A DNA stretch of 64,000 nt, taken from positions 186,001 through 250,000 of the forward strand of contig NZ_CP195121.1 of the NCBI RefSeq assembly GCF_052057775.1, read 5' to 3'. Positions within the stretch are counted from its first letter, which is position 1. Each line of letters begins with the position of its first letter. The translations under genes and the position numbers were made by a program. The stretch is from Methanococcoides sp052057775 (GTDB taxonomy: Archaea; Halobacteriota; Methanosarcinia; Methanosarcinales; Methanosarcinaceae). The notes beneath the pieces are model-generated. The model did no database searches. It was given only the letters and a program-made list of their open reading frames with translations, and was not told where the DNA came from. Shown piece after piece: positions 53,951-62,792 of the stretch.

Positions 53951-54730
53951 TTACTGATCAAACTCCAGATCGATACCGATAGGACAATGATCCGAACCCA
54001 TAACATCCGGCAATATGTAAGCCGAAGTTATCCTTTCCCTGAGGCTTTCACTCGCAAAGAAGTAGTCTATCCTCCAGCCAACGTTGCGATCCCTTGCGCG
54101 TGTCTTCAGGTCCCACCAGCTGTACTGGTCTGGCTCCTTGTTGAACATACGGAATGTGTCAACATACCCGTGTTCAAGGAAAACGTCTATCCATGCCCTC
54201 TCAATAGGCAGGAAGCCGGATCTGTTCTCGTTCTGTTTGGGTCGTGCAAGATCGATCTCCTTATGAGCAGTATTCACATCCCCGCATACAATGACGTTCC
54301 TGCCCCCATCCTTGAACTCGTCTGCACGCTCCGTAAAGGCATCATAGAAATCCATCTTGTACTGGAGCCTCTCATCAGAAGCTTTTCCGTTAGGGAAATA
54401 GATGTTGAAAAGAACGAAATCCTCATACTCTGCGATGATGGTCCTCCCCTCTATGTCAAACCGTTTCTCGCCGAGACCGTATTCTACGTTCACGGGAGGG
54501 ATCTTCGTATAGATAGCAACACCACTGTAACCTTTACGTTCGGCCGAAAAGAAATATGGGATATAGTTATCGATATGCCGAAGTTTTACAGGCAGCTGCC
54601 TTTCCTGTGCTTTGGTCTCCTGAAGGCAGAGGATATCCGGCTGTGCTTCACTTACCCACTCAATGAAACCTTTATTCACCATTGACCTGAGACCATTGAC
54701 ATTCCATGAAAGGATACTGAGAGAGGTCAT
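53951..54730 (-). CDS. xth: Exodeoxyribonuclease III / AP endonuclease
   Basis: The 259-residue enzyme cuts DNA beside abasic sites. It has SILSWNVNGLRS, LCLQETKA with the metal glutamate, CGDVNTAHKEIDLA, and the closing GSDHCPIGI with the catalytic Asp-His. The length fits the family. It is the last gene of the cdc6-modE-xth run; its ATG adjoins the modE stop directly. Confidence 0.94.
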   Translation of the reverse strand: MTSLSILSWNVNGLRSMVNKGFIEWVSEAQPDILCLQETKAQERQLPVKLRHIDNYIPYFFSAERKGYSGVAIYTKIPPVNVEYGLGEKRFDIEGRTIIAEYEDFVLFNIYFPNGKASDERLQYKMDFYDAFTERADEFKDGGRNVIVCGDVNTAHKEIDLARPKQNENRSGFLPIERAWIDVFLEHGYVDTFRMFNKEPDQYSWWDLKTRARDRNVGWRIDYFFASESLRERITSAYILPDVMGSDHCPIGIDLEFDQ

Positions 54731-55297
54731 TCATTCGCCCTCACTCTCATCCGGAATACGGACAGGTTTTGCGAGCATGACCTCAGTTGATTTGATGATC
54801 GCGAACAGCTCATCACCTTCTTTTACATCAAGGCGATCCACTGCTTCTGCTGTCACGATCGATGTCAGGACTGCGGGGTCGATCTCGATCCTTACTTTTG
54901 AGACTATGTCCCCTTTCTCGACTTCCACCACCCTTCCCAGCAATTTGTTGCGGGCAGATAACTTGAAGGAGATATTCTCCCAGGAAGTATCATCAGCAAC
55001 CGTTTCATCAACATACGTACGGCTTGCCTCATATTCATCGATAAGTTGCTTACCATAATCGGTCAGGAAAGTACCCTGGCCCTTCCCCCCCCTTACAGTA
55101 TAGACTACCTCATGATCCACCCTTTCATTCATTTTTTTGAGGATGAGCCATGCATGTTTGTAGGAGATACCAAGTTTTTTGCATGCTTTGCTTAAAGAGC
55201 GTTCTTCATCAATGGCTTTGAGCAGGTTTACCTTCCCGGCACCTATTATGTGTTTGCCATCCTCTGTAAGCCATACTTTGGTCCTTGTTTCCATCAT
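54731..55297 (-). CDS. modE: ModE-type regulator (HTH plus TOBE domain)
   Basis: The 188-residue protein has an N-terminal LysR-type helix-turn-helix (VNLLKAIDEERSLSKACKKLGISYKHAWLILKKM spans about 23-56) followed by RGGKGQGTFLTDYG and a C-terminal TOBE (molybdate/tungstate-binding) domain, SARNKLLGRVVEVEKGDIVSKV. It should repress or activate molybdate/tungstate genes. ATG 55297 or the next codon at 55294 can start it; AGGT suits both. No molybdate transporter is next to it. Confidence 0.9.
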   Translation of the reverse strand: MMETRTKVWLTEDGKHIIGAGKVNLLKAIDEERSLSKACKKLGISYKHAWLILKKMNERVDHEVVYTVRGGKGQGTFLTDYGKQLIDEYEASRTYVDETVADDTSWENISFKLSARNKLLGRVVEVEKGDIVSKVRIEIDPAVLTSIVTAEAVDRLDVKEGDELFAIIKSTEVMLAKPVRIPDESEGE

Positions 55298-55308
55298 CCT
55301 ACCTCATG

Positions 55309-56421
55309 TTACTCAAGACATTTGAGAATATCTTCCGGATGATACCTTGGTTTTACTATCCTTGTACGACCACGTGTACCCTTACCGGAAAAATCAGTGG
55401 TCACATAACGTGCATCATTGAGCTTATTGACCATATCATAGAAACGGGTATATCCAAGACCTGTCTGCTCATGGAAGAGCTTGTACAGGTCACCGGTCTG
55501 GCATTCCTTTTGCTTTGCAATGAGTCCGAGAAGCATCTTCTCATCAGAGGTCAGCGACATAATGCTCCTGCCAAGATGAAGCAAGCGTGACTTTTCATAC
55601 GCATCCTCCACATCTTCAACAGATATTGTCCTGCTGGCCCTTCTTTCTGCATTAAGTCCTGAACGTTTCAGAAGGTCTATGCCAACACGCAGGTCTCCGG
55701 TCATATCAACATATTCCACGATGGCATTCTTTACTTTCTCCGCTACGACATTCGGATAGAAAGCAAGGTCGATCCTCCTGCCAAGGATATCCTGAAGTTC
55801 GTCATAGTCATATCTCGGGAATGCGATCTCTTCCGGCAGGAACACCGAATTCACCTTGGGATCGAACTGGTAGAGCTTCCCTGTATCGCTTACGATAGCA
55901 ATTACACCCACCCTTGCTCCCGGGAACTGTTCATGGGCCCTTAACATGGAATACATGACATCATCAGCATTTCCTTCGTGATAGAGATAGTTAATATCAT
56001 CAAGACACAATACCAGGGTCTTCTCGTTCTCGACCAGGAAGTTCATGACCTTCTCGAAAAGTTTCCTGAAAGCAACCCCTGATGCAGGAGGAGATACTTT
56101 GAAAAGTGCCTTATAGACCCTTGAAACAACAGCAAACTTCGTGGAGTCCATCTGGCAGTTAACCTTTACAAAGACAACGTCCTGAGTATGCTTTTTCATC
56201 TCCCCGAAAACTTTCATGACCGTAGTGGTCTTTCCGGTACCTGGCGGTCCGCTGAGGAGGCTGTTGACAGGTCTCATCCCCCTGAGTGCAGGGCGAAGGC
56301 TGTACATCAGGGCCTGCATCTGTGATTCACGGTGCGAGAAATGGTCCGGAAGATGATCCAGTTCAAGAACACTCCCATCTCTGAAGATAGTCTCATCCCA
56401 CATCAGCATACCCTTATCCAT
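55309..56421 (-). CDS. cdc6: Orc1/Cdc6 replication initiator
   Basis: The 370-residue AAA+ protein has Walker A GPPGTGKTT, Walker B LVLCLDDINYL, and a C-terminal winged helix (about 290-370: ECQTGDLYKLF...TRFYDMVNKLN). It binds origins and loads the MCM helicase. Arginine finger and sensor residues lie near RVGVIAIVSDT and GDLRVGIDLLKRSG. ATG 56421 is chosen since GAGGAGA precedes it; the frame to 56541 lacks a ribosome site. It heads a cdc6-modE-xth run. Confidence 0.9.
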   Translation of the reverse strand: MDKGMLMWDETIFRDGSVLELDHLPDHFSHRESQMQALMYSLRPALRGMRPVNSLLSGPPGTGKTTTVMKVFGEMKKHTQDVVFVKVNCQMDSTKFAVVSRVYKALFKVSPPASGVAFRKLFEKVMNFLVENEKTLVLCLDDINYLYHEGNADDVMYSMLRAHEQFPGARVGVIAIVSDTGKLYQFDPKVNSVFLPEEIAFPRYDYDELQDILGRRIDLAFYPNVVAEKVKNAIVEYVDMTGDLRVGIDLLKRSGLNAERRASRTISVEDVEDAYEKSRLLHLGRSIMSLTSDEKMLLGLIAKQKECQTGDLYKLFHEQTGLGYTRFYDMVNKLNDARYVTTDFSGKGTRGRTRIVKPRYHPEDILKCLE

Positions 56422-56506
56422 ATAAAGTGTCTCCTCAAAGAGTTCTAATACATTAATTGTGAAAATACATAATAGCCTTTTGCTTACCGGGCCTTTGTTG
56501 TTGCCA

Positions 56507-56530
56507 CATTCCAGAAAACAATAGGGAAGG
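56507..56530. promoter_or_regulatory. Weak ORB-like sequence upstream of cdc6
   Basis: TTCCAGAAAACAATAGGG resembles the origin recognition box core (TTCCAGTGGAAAC...GGGG) but lacks two bases in the middle. It is 85-110 bases upstream of cdc6 in a short intergenic region. Only one copy is seen. Confidence 0.25.
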
Positions 56531-56628
56531 CCATTGGACAAAACCGTATATAGAGCACATGTGAATAAATATAAAAGGATTGTGGGAATTGCTTATATAT
56601 AAGCTAAAATATGAGAGGATACGATGTT

Positions 56629-56952
56629 ATGACATGCCGAGGAAGACCAAAAAGTCCCAGAAGGGTCAAATGTAACCCGGAAGGATCCTATTTTAAGCCA
56701 CGAGGAGTTGCGCTTTCAGAGCTTGAAGTTGTCTCCGTTGCAGTGGAGGAGCTGGAAGCATTAAGGCTTGTAGACCTCGAAGGGTTACAGCAACAGGAAG
56801 CAGCTACACAGATGGGGATCTCAAGGCGTGCTTTCTGGGAAGACCTGAAGAGTGCAAGGAAAAAGATAGCATTTGCACTTACCACAGGCAAAGCTATAGA
56901 GATAAAAGGCGGGAACTATGTCAGCATCAAAGACCAGAATGAACAGAACTGA
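56629..56952 (+). CDS. DUF134 (UPF0251) HTH protein
   Basis: The 107-residue protein has MTCRGRPKSPRRV at the start, an extended YFKPRG segment, and a sigma-type helix-turn-helix: EELEALRLVDLEGLQQQEAATQMGISRRAFWEDL. It is of the DUF134 family, often beside Mrp/NifB-type iron-sulphur genes. ATG 56629 is chosen over ATG 56611 because the TATA box at 56594-56601 would put the transcript start after 56611. It is 37 bases before mrp. Confidence 0.88.
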   Translation: MTCRGRPKSPRRVKCNPEGSYFKPRGVALSELEVVSVAVEELEALRLVDLEGLQQQEAATQMGISRRAFWEDLKSARKKIAFALTTGKAIEIKGGNYVSIKDQNEQN

Positions 56953-56989
56953 CCCACTGGTCACTAAAAAATAATCCAGGAGATGTAAA

Positions 56990-57826
56990 ATGTCATCCAA
57001 TATTCAATCACCGGAAAGTCTGCTTAGCACAAAGCCAGAGGAACCAAAGCTCGTATCAAATCTCAGAGGCATAAAAAAGAAGATCATGGTCATGAGCGGA
57101 AAAGGCGGTGTGGGAAAAAGCACAGTCTCCGCTAACCTTGCTGCAACACTTGCGGACCGCGGCTACAAGGTAGGTCTCCTTGACAGCGACATCCACGGAC
57201 CGACCATTCCTACAATGTTCGGTGTGGAAGGCCAGAGACCAACTGTAGGAGAAAACGGCATCGTCCCGGTACAGGTTAACGAAAATCTGAAAGTGATGTC
57301 CGTAGGACTCCTTCTTGACAGCGAAGATTCCCCGGTCATCTGGAGAGGGCCTGCAAAAATGGGTGCTATCAAGCAATTCCTGGAAGAGGTCGACTGGGGA
57401 AAGCTCGACTATCTGATCATAGACCTGCCTCCCGGAACAGGTGACGAGCCACTGAGCGTTGCACAGCTTATCGGTAAACTTGATGGAGCCGTTGTCGTCA
57501 CAACACCACAGGACGTTGCGCTCACAAGCGTCAGGAAATCCTTAAACTTCGCAAATATGATCGAAGTTCCTGTTATCGGAATGGTAGAGAACATGAGCGG
57601 TATCGTCTGCCCTCATTGTAATGAGACGATCCAGGTATTCGGATCAGGCGGTGTCGCACGTGCAGCAGAGGACTTCGGAGTAAAGGTATTGGGTACATTG
57701 CCTATCGAAACAGAAGTCGCAGCAACCAGTGACAGCGGGAAGGTCCACGAGGATGTAAAGGGCGATTCCGAATGGCGCAGGATCTTCAACGAGATCGTTG
57801 ATGCTGTCGAAGAATTTGTAAAATGA
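56990..57826 (+). CDS. mrp: Mrp/ApbC-type iron-sulphur carrier ATPase
   Basis: The 278-residue P-loop ATPase assembles or carries 4Fe-4S clusters. It has the deviant Walker A GKGGVGKST (residues 37-45), DSDIHGPTIPTMFG, IDLPPGTGDEPL, and the CPHC pair that holds the cluster. The N-terminal 30 residues are polar and lack a ferredoxin domain. DUF134 is directly upstream and may regulate it. Confidence 0.94.
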   Translation: MSSNIQSPESLLSTKPEEPKLVSNLRGIKKKIMVMSGKGGVGKSTVSANLAATLADRGYKVGLLDSDIHGPTIPTMFGVEGQRPTVGENGIVPVQVNENLKVMSVGLLLDSEDSPVIWRGPAKMGAIKQFLEEVDWGKLDYLIIDLPPGTGDEPLSVAQLIGKLDGAVVVTTPQDVALTSVRKSLNFANMIEVPVIGMVENMSGIVCPHCNETIQVFGSGGVARAAEDFGVKVLGTLPIETEVAATSDSGKVHEDVKGDSEWRRIFNEIVDAVEEFVK

Positions 57827-57983
57827 TCGACACAGGAAAAGGCATTGCTGAATATGGGAACCACGATATCCCGGGCATGCCTTTCATATCTCTTTTTAAC
57901 TAAGATCAGACATCCACAATAGAATTGTCGCAATTCGTGCTACCTGAATAGATATTTAAATCTTAACTTCCAGACATTTAGTC

Positions 57984-59792
57984 ATGAGTGGGAGTGCGGA
58001 TAAAGATCAGATCAATCGTCTTGATTTTGAAGATACAGATGAGCTGATAGATGATGTTCTGTATGACAGGAACTGGCTTATCAGGGAAAATGCGAACACC
58101 AGACTCAGCCCCTCTGTCATAGACATGCACATATCATCACAGCTCAAGAAACGATATGCACTTGAGAAACTGTACTCAAAAGAGGTTGCCAATGCGCACA
58201 TCCGTGGTATCATACACATACACGACCTTAGTGAACCCTTCAAACCTTACTGCAATGGTATCGATGGCAGGATCTTCCTCATGGACGGACTGAAGTTTCC
58301 GGATTCCAGAAGCGCTCCTGCAAAACAATTCAATGCCGCCATGTTCCACGCCATGTCTTTCATGCTGCATTCCCAGCAGTTCTTTGCAGGAGCACAGGCT
58401 ATTGATATGTTCAACTGGCTGCTTGCACCACATCTTCACTATTCTGATATCGATGAGGAACAATTGGTCCGGATAGTGCAGGGATTCATGTTCCAGATGA
58501 ACCAGTCCAACCGTATCGGTGCACAGAGTGCTTTCACGAACATTGGCCTTCGTATCAACTGTCCTTCATCCCTTGCAAACGAACCTGCCGTCTATGACGG
58601 GAAGTTCATTGAAAGGACATACTCGGAATTCGAAAAAGAAGCAAGGGCGATCTACAGCGCCTTTATGGAAGTAGCAGCAAATGGTGATGCTGAAGGACTG
58701 CCGTTCACTTTCCCGCTGATCACAACCGCCATTACAAAGGACCTTGATATGGAAGATCCATTGTGGAAGAAGACCATGTATGCCACATCCTCAACAGGAG
58801 CACCATATTTCCTGAACCTGACCACAGATTACCTTGAAGAGAACACCGTGCAGGCCATGTGCTGCCGCCTTCTTGCCAGACATTCAGGAGGCGTGTGGAC
58901 AGCCGGAGGGATGGGGAGCGGCTCCAATAAGATCGTAACCGTGAACCTGCCCGGAGCAGCCCTTGAAGCCGAAGATATTGAAGGGTTCTTTGACCGGCTG
59001 GACGAGGTCCTTGAAATTACAAGGAAAGCTCTGCTTGAGGGACAGGAGATCGTCAGGAGATCCCTCTATGAATGGAAGATACTCCCCTGGCTGTTACAGA
59101 GAACTGAAAATGACCTGCCTTATTTTGATCTTGATTCAAGGCACCTTACCTTCGGGGTGGTCGGTCTCAATGAATGCCTGCAAAACCTTACAGGAGAAGG
59201 CATGATAGAGCAGCATGAGCTGGGAATGAAGATAATACGCCACATGCTCGCCAGGATCGAGACCTACTCCAGAGAGGACGGGATCGAATATACGTTCGAA
59301 CAGACACCTGCAGAGAGTACGGCACACCGCCTGGCAATGCTCGACCGATCCCGGTTCGGGGAAAAGGCACATGTCCAGGGGAGCGAGCATGATGCATATT
59401 ACACTAATTCCACACACGTACCTTACAGCTCAAAGATATCGCTTTCAGATAAGATAAAGATCGAGGCAGCGTTCCACCCATATTTCACAGGCGGAACTAT
59501 CAGCCACATCTGGATGGGAGAAAGTTTCCCTGATCCAGATGGGATGAGCGAACTTATACAGAAACTTGCTGAAACGAACCTTGCTTACTTCTGCTTCTCC
59601 CCTGACTTCTCTGTCTGTGAGAACAGGCATGTATCACGAGGAATGAACCTTAAATGCCCGATCTGCAATAAGCCTGCAATTGACCATGTATCAAGGGTCA
59701 CAGGTTATTTCGGACATGTCAGGCAATGGAATCCTGGAAAACAGAAAGAATACCAGGAAAGACATCGATATAACCTCCATGAAAAACACTAA
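57984..59792 (+). CDS. nrdD: Anaerobic (class III) ribonucleoside-triphosphate reductase
   Basis: The 602-residue glycyl radical enzyme makes deoxyribonucleotides. The core has HIRGIIHIHDLSEP, MCCRLLARHS, IVTVNLPGAAL, FGVVGLNECLQN with a likely catalytic cysteine, zinc-site CPIC, and the radical glycine Gly574 in RVTGYFG. There is no N-terminal ATP-cone, so allosteric control is reduced or differs. The activase NrdG is not in the window. A gap of 26 bases separates it from the toroid gene. Confidence 0.9.
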   Translation: MSGSADKDQINRLDFEDTDELIDDVLYDRNWLIRENANTRLSPSVIDMHISSQLKKRYALEKLYSKEVANAHIRGIIHIHDLSEPFKPYCNGIDGRIFLMDGLKFPDSRSAPAKQFNAAMFHAMSFMLHSQQFFAGAQAIDMFNWLLAPHLHYSDIDEEQLVRIVQGFMFQMNQSNRIGAQSAFTNIGLRINCPSSLANEPAVYDGKFIERTYSEFEKEARAIYSAFMEVAANGDAEGLPFTFPLITTAITKDLDMEDPLWKKTMYATSSTGAPYFLNLTTDYLEENTVQAMCCRLLARHSGGVWTAGGMGSGSNKIVTVNLPGAALEAEDIEGFFDRLDEVLEITRKALLEGQEIVRRSLYEWKILPWLLQRTENDLPYFDLDSRHLTFGVVGLNECLQNLTGEGMIEQHELGMKIIRHMLARIETYSREDGIEYTFEQTPAESTAHRLAMLDRSRFGEKAHVQGSEHDAYYTNSTHVPYSSKISLSDKIKIEAAFHPYFTGGTISHIWMGESFPDPDGMSELIQKLAETNLAYFCFSPDFSVCENRHVSRGMNLKCPICNKPAIDHVSRVTGYFGHVRQWNPGKQKEYQERHRYNLHEKH

Positions 59793-59818
59793 ATAAAAAT
59801 GCCTGCATCATCTATCGC

Positions 59819-60529
59819 ATGGAAGATGCAATAAAAAGAGCATTTGCATGGACAGACCAGCAGGAAGTATCCGGTACAAAGGAACTGTCACGCCTTATAA
59901 CTGCATATGAGATATGGGATGTCAAAAATGAATATTCGTCCCGGCTGATACAGCTCCGGAGCGGAGACAACTGGGATGGTTCGATACGTGAGACCGCAAG
60001 AGCCTGCTCAGCCATTGCATCATCGGATGCCGGATCAGGAATTGACCTTAAAGATAGCCAGGAATGGCTGCTCTCCAGACAGCAGGAGAACGGCTCCTGG
60101 AAAAATGACGTTTATGACACAACCTACGCATTGATAGCGCTTGCAGACATGGGGATTCATGATCCTGAAGGATGCAGCTGGCTTGTTGAGAACTATAACA
60201 GGGAATGGGAACACGTGGGAACCACCTCCCTTATCATAACTGCCCTGATAGAACAGGGAAAGCTCATTCAGACGAATGATCATTCCGATTTTATCAAGGA
60301 ACGTGCTGATTGGATATTCTCAGAAAGGAATGAGGATGGAGGATGGAAGTTCATATCCACAAGCAACCTCGTGATCCAGGCATTATCTGTTGCCGGTTTT
60401 AAGGATCAACTTGAAGATTCAGGAAAGTGGCTCCTTGGCAGGCAGAATCCAAACGGTTCATGGGGAAAAGGAGAAGGGGATGTTACAGCAACTGCACTTT
60501 CACTGATAACCCTGGGGTCATTGACATAG
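59819..60529 (+). CDS. Alpha-alpha toroid (prenyltransferase/squalene cyclase-like) repeat protein
   Basis: The 236-residue protein has three or four QW-like repeats: SRQQENGSWKNDVYDTTYAL, SERNEDGGWKF, and GRQNPNGSWGKGEGDVTATAL. These fit the alpha-alpha barrel of terpene cyclases and prenyltransferases. It lacks the DxDD motif and the long barrel of a full cyclase. It ends at TAG 60527-60529, the only such apparent stop in the window; TAA follows two codons later, so reading through TAG would add just three residues. Its place after nrdD suggests co-transcription. Function unknown. Confidence 0.65.
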   Translation: MEDAIKRAFAWTDQQEVSGTKELSRLITAYEIWDVKNEYSSRLIQLRSGDNWDGSIRETARACSAIASSDAGSGIDLKDSQEWLLSRQQENGSWKNDVYDTTYALIALADMGIHDPEGCSWLVENYNREWEHVGTTSLIITALIEQGKLIQTNDHSDFIKERADWIFSERNEDGGWKFISTSNLVIQALSVAGFKDQLEDSGKWLLGRQNPNGSWGKGEGDVTATALSLITLGSLT

Positions 60530-60625
60530 AATATATAACAAAAAGAAAGATTAATACAGAACCGATAGCAATTATATTCCCTGACCGGACCGATCCGCGT
60601 TTAAGACAATGGATGTGGAACACAA

Positions 60626-61060
60626 ATGGACAAGAGATTTATCAAATATCACCCGGAAACAAATACATACATCGTTCGTAGAAAAGCATTTTTTGAAGAC
60701 AGTATAAGGCTCGATGGGAACGTGATCGTTGGTGCTGGTGCCAACTTCTGGAAAGACCTTGAGGTAACCGGCTCACTTGAGCTTGGTAAAGCATCCCTTG
60801 TCAAGGGAAATATAAAAGCAGGTGATGCACTGATCAGTACTCGCTGTGAGGTAGGAGGGAACATTGATGTTGAGCATAACCTTACAATGCTTGACAATGT
60901 AAATGTCGCAGGCCATGCGATATGTGGTGATCAGATGTCCATCCGGCCGGGATGTAAGGTCGCTTTCGCAAAGGCCGATGTGGCCCTTGAGCTGATAGGG
61001 AAGGTTGACATAAAAGAGATAGAATCCGGAACAAAGCTCGTTGTCCGTTCCGACATGTGA
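60626..61060 (+). CDS. Short bactofilin-like beta-helix protein
   Basis: The 144-residue protein shows the same hexapeptide-like repeat as the gene at 385: LDGNVIVGAGANF, VTGSLELG, VKGNIKAG, VGGNIDV and VAGHAICG. It has one helical block only, with no hydrophobic segment, and starts with the related MDKRFIKYHPETNTYIVRRK. A TATA-like AATATATAAC at 60530-60539 overlaps the end of the toroid gene. It may polymerise on its own or with the longer relative; this is inference. Confidence 0.7.
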   Translation: MDKRFIKYHPETNTYIVRRKAFFEDSIRLDGNVIVGAGANFWKDLEVTGSLELGKASLVKGNIKAGDALISTRCEVGGNIDVEHNLTMLDNVNVAGHAICGDQMSIRPGCKVAFAKADVALELIGKVDIKEIESGTKLVVRSDM

Positions 61061-61173
61061 AATTCAATAAGATATTGATCGTCTTCAGTTAGATACATCC
61101 AGATCAGATGCGATCAAACCAAATGAATAGAACAAGATCAAAACTGATTATGCTGGCTTAAATAATTGCAGGA

Positions 61174-61932
61174 TCAGTCCCGCCTTTCTTCTGCAAGCAT
61201 CCTGAGGAGCTCATGACGCAGCTCATTAGCCTCAGCACTTGTCCTGTCACGGGGCCTTGGAAGCTCCACATTGATGACCTGTTTGATCTTTCCCGGCCTT
61301 GCTGTCATAACAACGACCTTGTCTGCAAGGAACACGGCCTCGTCCACACTGTGAGTGACAAATATTATCGTTATCTGGTCCTTTGCCCAGACATCCAGGA
61401 GTTCGTTCTGCAAGATGTTCCTGGTCTGTGCATCCAGTGCACCGAAAGGCTCGTCCATGAGAAGCACCTTGGGCTCATTTGCAAGAGCACGTGCAATTGC
61501 AACCCTCTGACGCATTCCGCCTGAGAGCTCATATGGATAGCTATTCCTGAACTGCTCAAGACCGACGAGCTTCAGGTATTTTTCTGCCTTTTCAAGAGAC
61601 TCACTCTTGCTTAGTCCTTTCATCTGGGGACCGAATGTGATGTTCTGAATGACCGTTCTCCATGGGAACAGCGAATATTCCTGAAACACCATACCCCTCT
61701 TGGAATCAGGAACAGTTATCTTCTCCCCGTCAAGAGTTATATCTCCGGAATCAGGGAACTCAAGTCCGGCAATTGATCGTAAGAGGGTTGTCTTACCACA
61801 TCCGGAAGGGCCAATGAAACAAACGAATTCCTTGTCTTTGATATCAAGGCTCACATTGTCCAGTGCAAGAGTGGATTCACCATTCTCCTTTTCGAATTCC
61901 AGTGAAACACCGGCTACTTTTACTTCACCCAT
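61174..61932 (-). CDS. ABC transporter ATPase (NitT/TauT/SsuB type)
   Basis: The 252-residue ATPase has Walker A GPSGCGKTT, the Q-loop in VFQEYSLFPW, signature LSGGMRQRVAIARAL, Walker B VLLMDEPFGALD and the switch histidine in FVTHSVDEA. It powers uptake through the permease whose stop it overlaps by one base (TAATG). Type and order point to a nitrate/sulphonate/taurine-class importer. Confidence 0.92.
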   Translation of the reverse strand: MGEVKVAGVSLEFEKENGESTLALDNVSLDIKDKEFVCFIGPSGCGKTTLLRSIAGLEFPDSGDITLDGEKITVPDSKRGMVFQEYSLFPWRTVIQNITFGPQMKGLSKSESLEKAEKYLKLVGLEQFRNSYPYELSGGMRQRVAIARALANEPKVLLMDEPFGALDAQTRNILQNELLDVWAKDQITIIFVTHSVDEAVFLADKVVVMTARPGKIKQVINVELPRPRDRTSAEANELRHELLRMLAEERRD

Positions 61933-62720
61933 TATACCACTACTCCTGCACGCCACTTAAGAAGGCGACCATCAACATACCATCTGAATATCCGGTCTAT
62001 GAAAAGACCCAGGAATCCTAAGATCAGCATATAAACAAGTACAAAATCCATCTGGTGAAGGTAATAATGCCACCAGATCTTATAGCCAAGACCACTGCTG
62101 CTCACTCCGAACATTTCAGCAGCTACGAGACACATCCATCCGACACCCATTGCTATGCGTATACCAGCTGCTATGGAAGGTAATGCTGACGGGAAAGCAA
62201 CATGGCGGATAAGGGATCTGCTTGACATACAACCAAGAACCTTAGCAGCTTCCACATAGACCCTGGGAACGCCCTTGAAGCCATCAAAAGTATTGATGAT
62301 TATCGGGAATACGGCACCTACGAATACTACAAAACCTGCAGAAATATGCGTAAGCCCGAACCATATGATGGCAAATGGGATCCATGCAAGAGGCGGAATA
62401 GGCCTTATGATCTCAATAAGGGGATCAAAAGCACGGTTTGCGGTCTTGAACCAGCCCATCGATACACCTATCGGGATCCCTATGATCAGAGCTGAAATAA
62501 TACCGATACCGAAATGCAACAGGCTTATAGCAAGATCGGTGAACAGTGCTCCGGTCTCTATGGTCCTGAAAAAAGCTAACACAACATCAGTAAAGCTCGG
62601 AAGCTTGAATTTATTAGCAACTATATAAGTTGCCACCAATTGCCATATAACAATAGCAATAGCAAGAGACAGTAATTCTATACCCCTGCCTGAAATTCCT
62701 TTAGTCCTGTCTTTACTCAT
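61932..62720 (-). CDS. ABC transporter permease (NitT/TauT/SsuC type)
   Basis: The 262-residue membrane protein has six helices and the EAA-like loop in EAAKVLGCMSSRSLIRHVAFPSALPSI (about 160-190). ATG 62720 is set by GGAGGC five bases before. It forms the channel with the ATPase and binding protein next to it. The family carries oxoanions and organic sulphonates. Confidence 0.9.
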   Translation of the reverse strand: MSKDRTKGISGRGIELLSLAIAIVIWQLVATYIVANKFKLPSFTDVVLAFFRTIETGALFTDLAISLLHFGIGIISALIIGIPIGVSMGWFKTANRAFDPLIEIIRPIPPLAWIPFAIIWFGLTHISAGFVVFVGAVFPIIINTFDGFKGVPRVYVEAAKVLGCMSSRSLIRHVAFPSALPSIAAGIRIAMGVGWMCLVAAEMFGVSSSGLGYKIWWHYYLHQMDFVLVYMLILGFLGLFIDRIFRWYVDGRLLKWRAGVVV

Positions 62721-62792
62721 GTTGCCTCCGGACCGAGGGATCAACCCTCAGGTCCGGCAATATATATTTTGTTCATTAATGTATGTTTCTAT

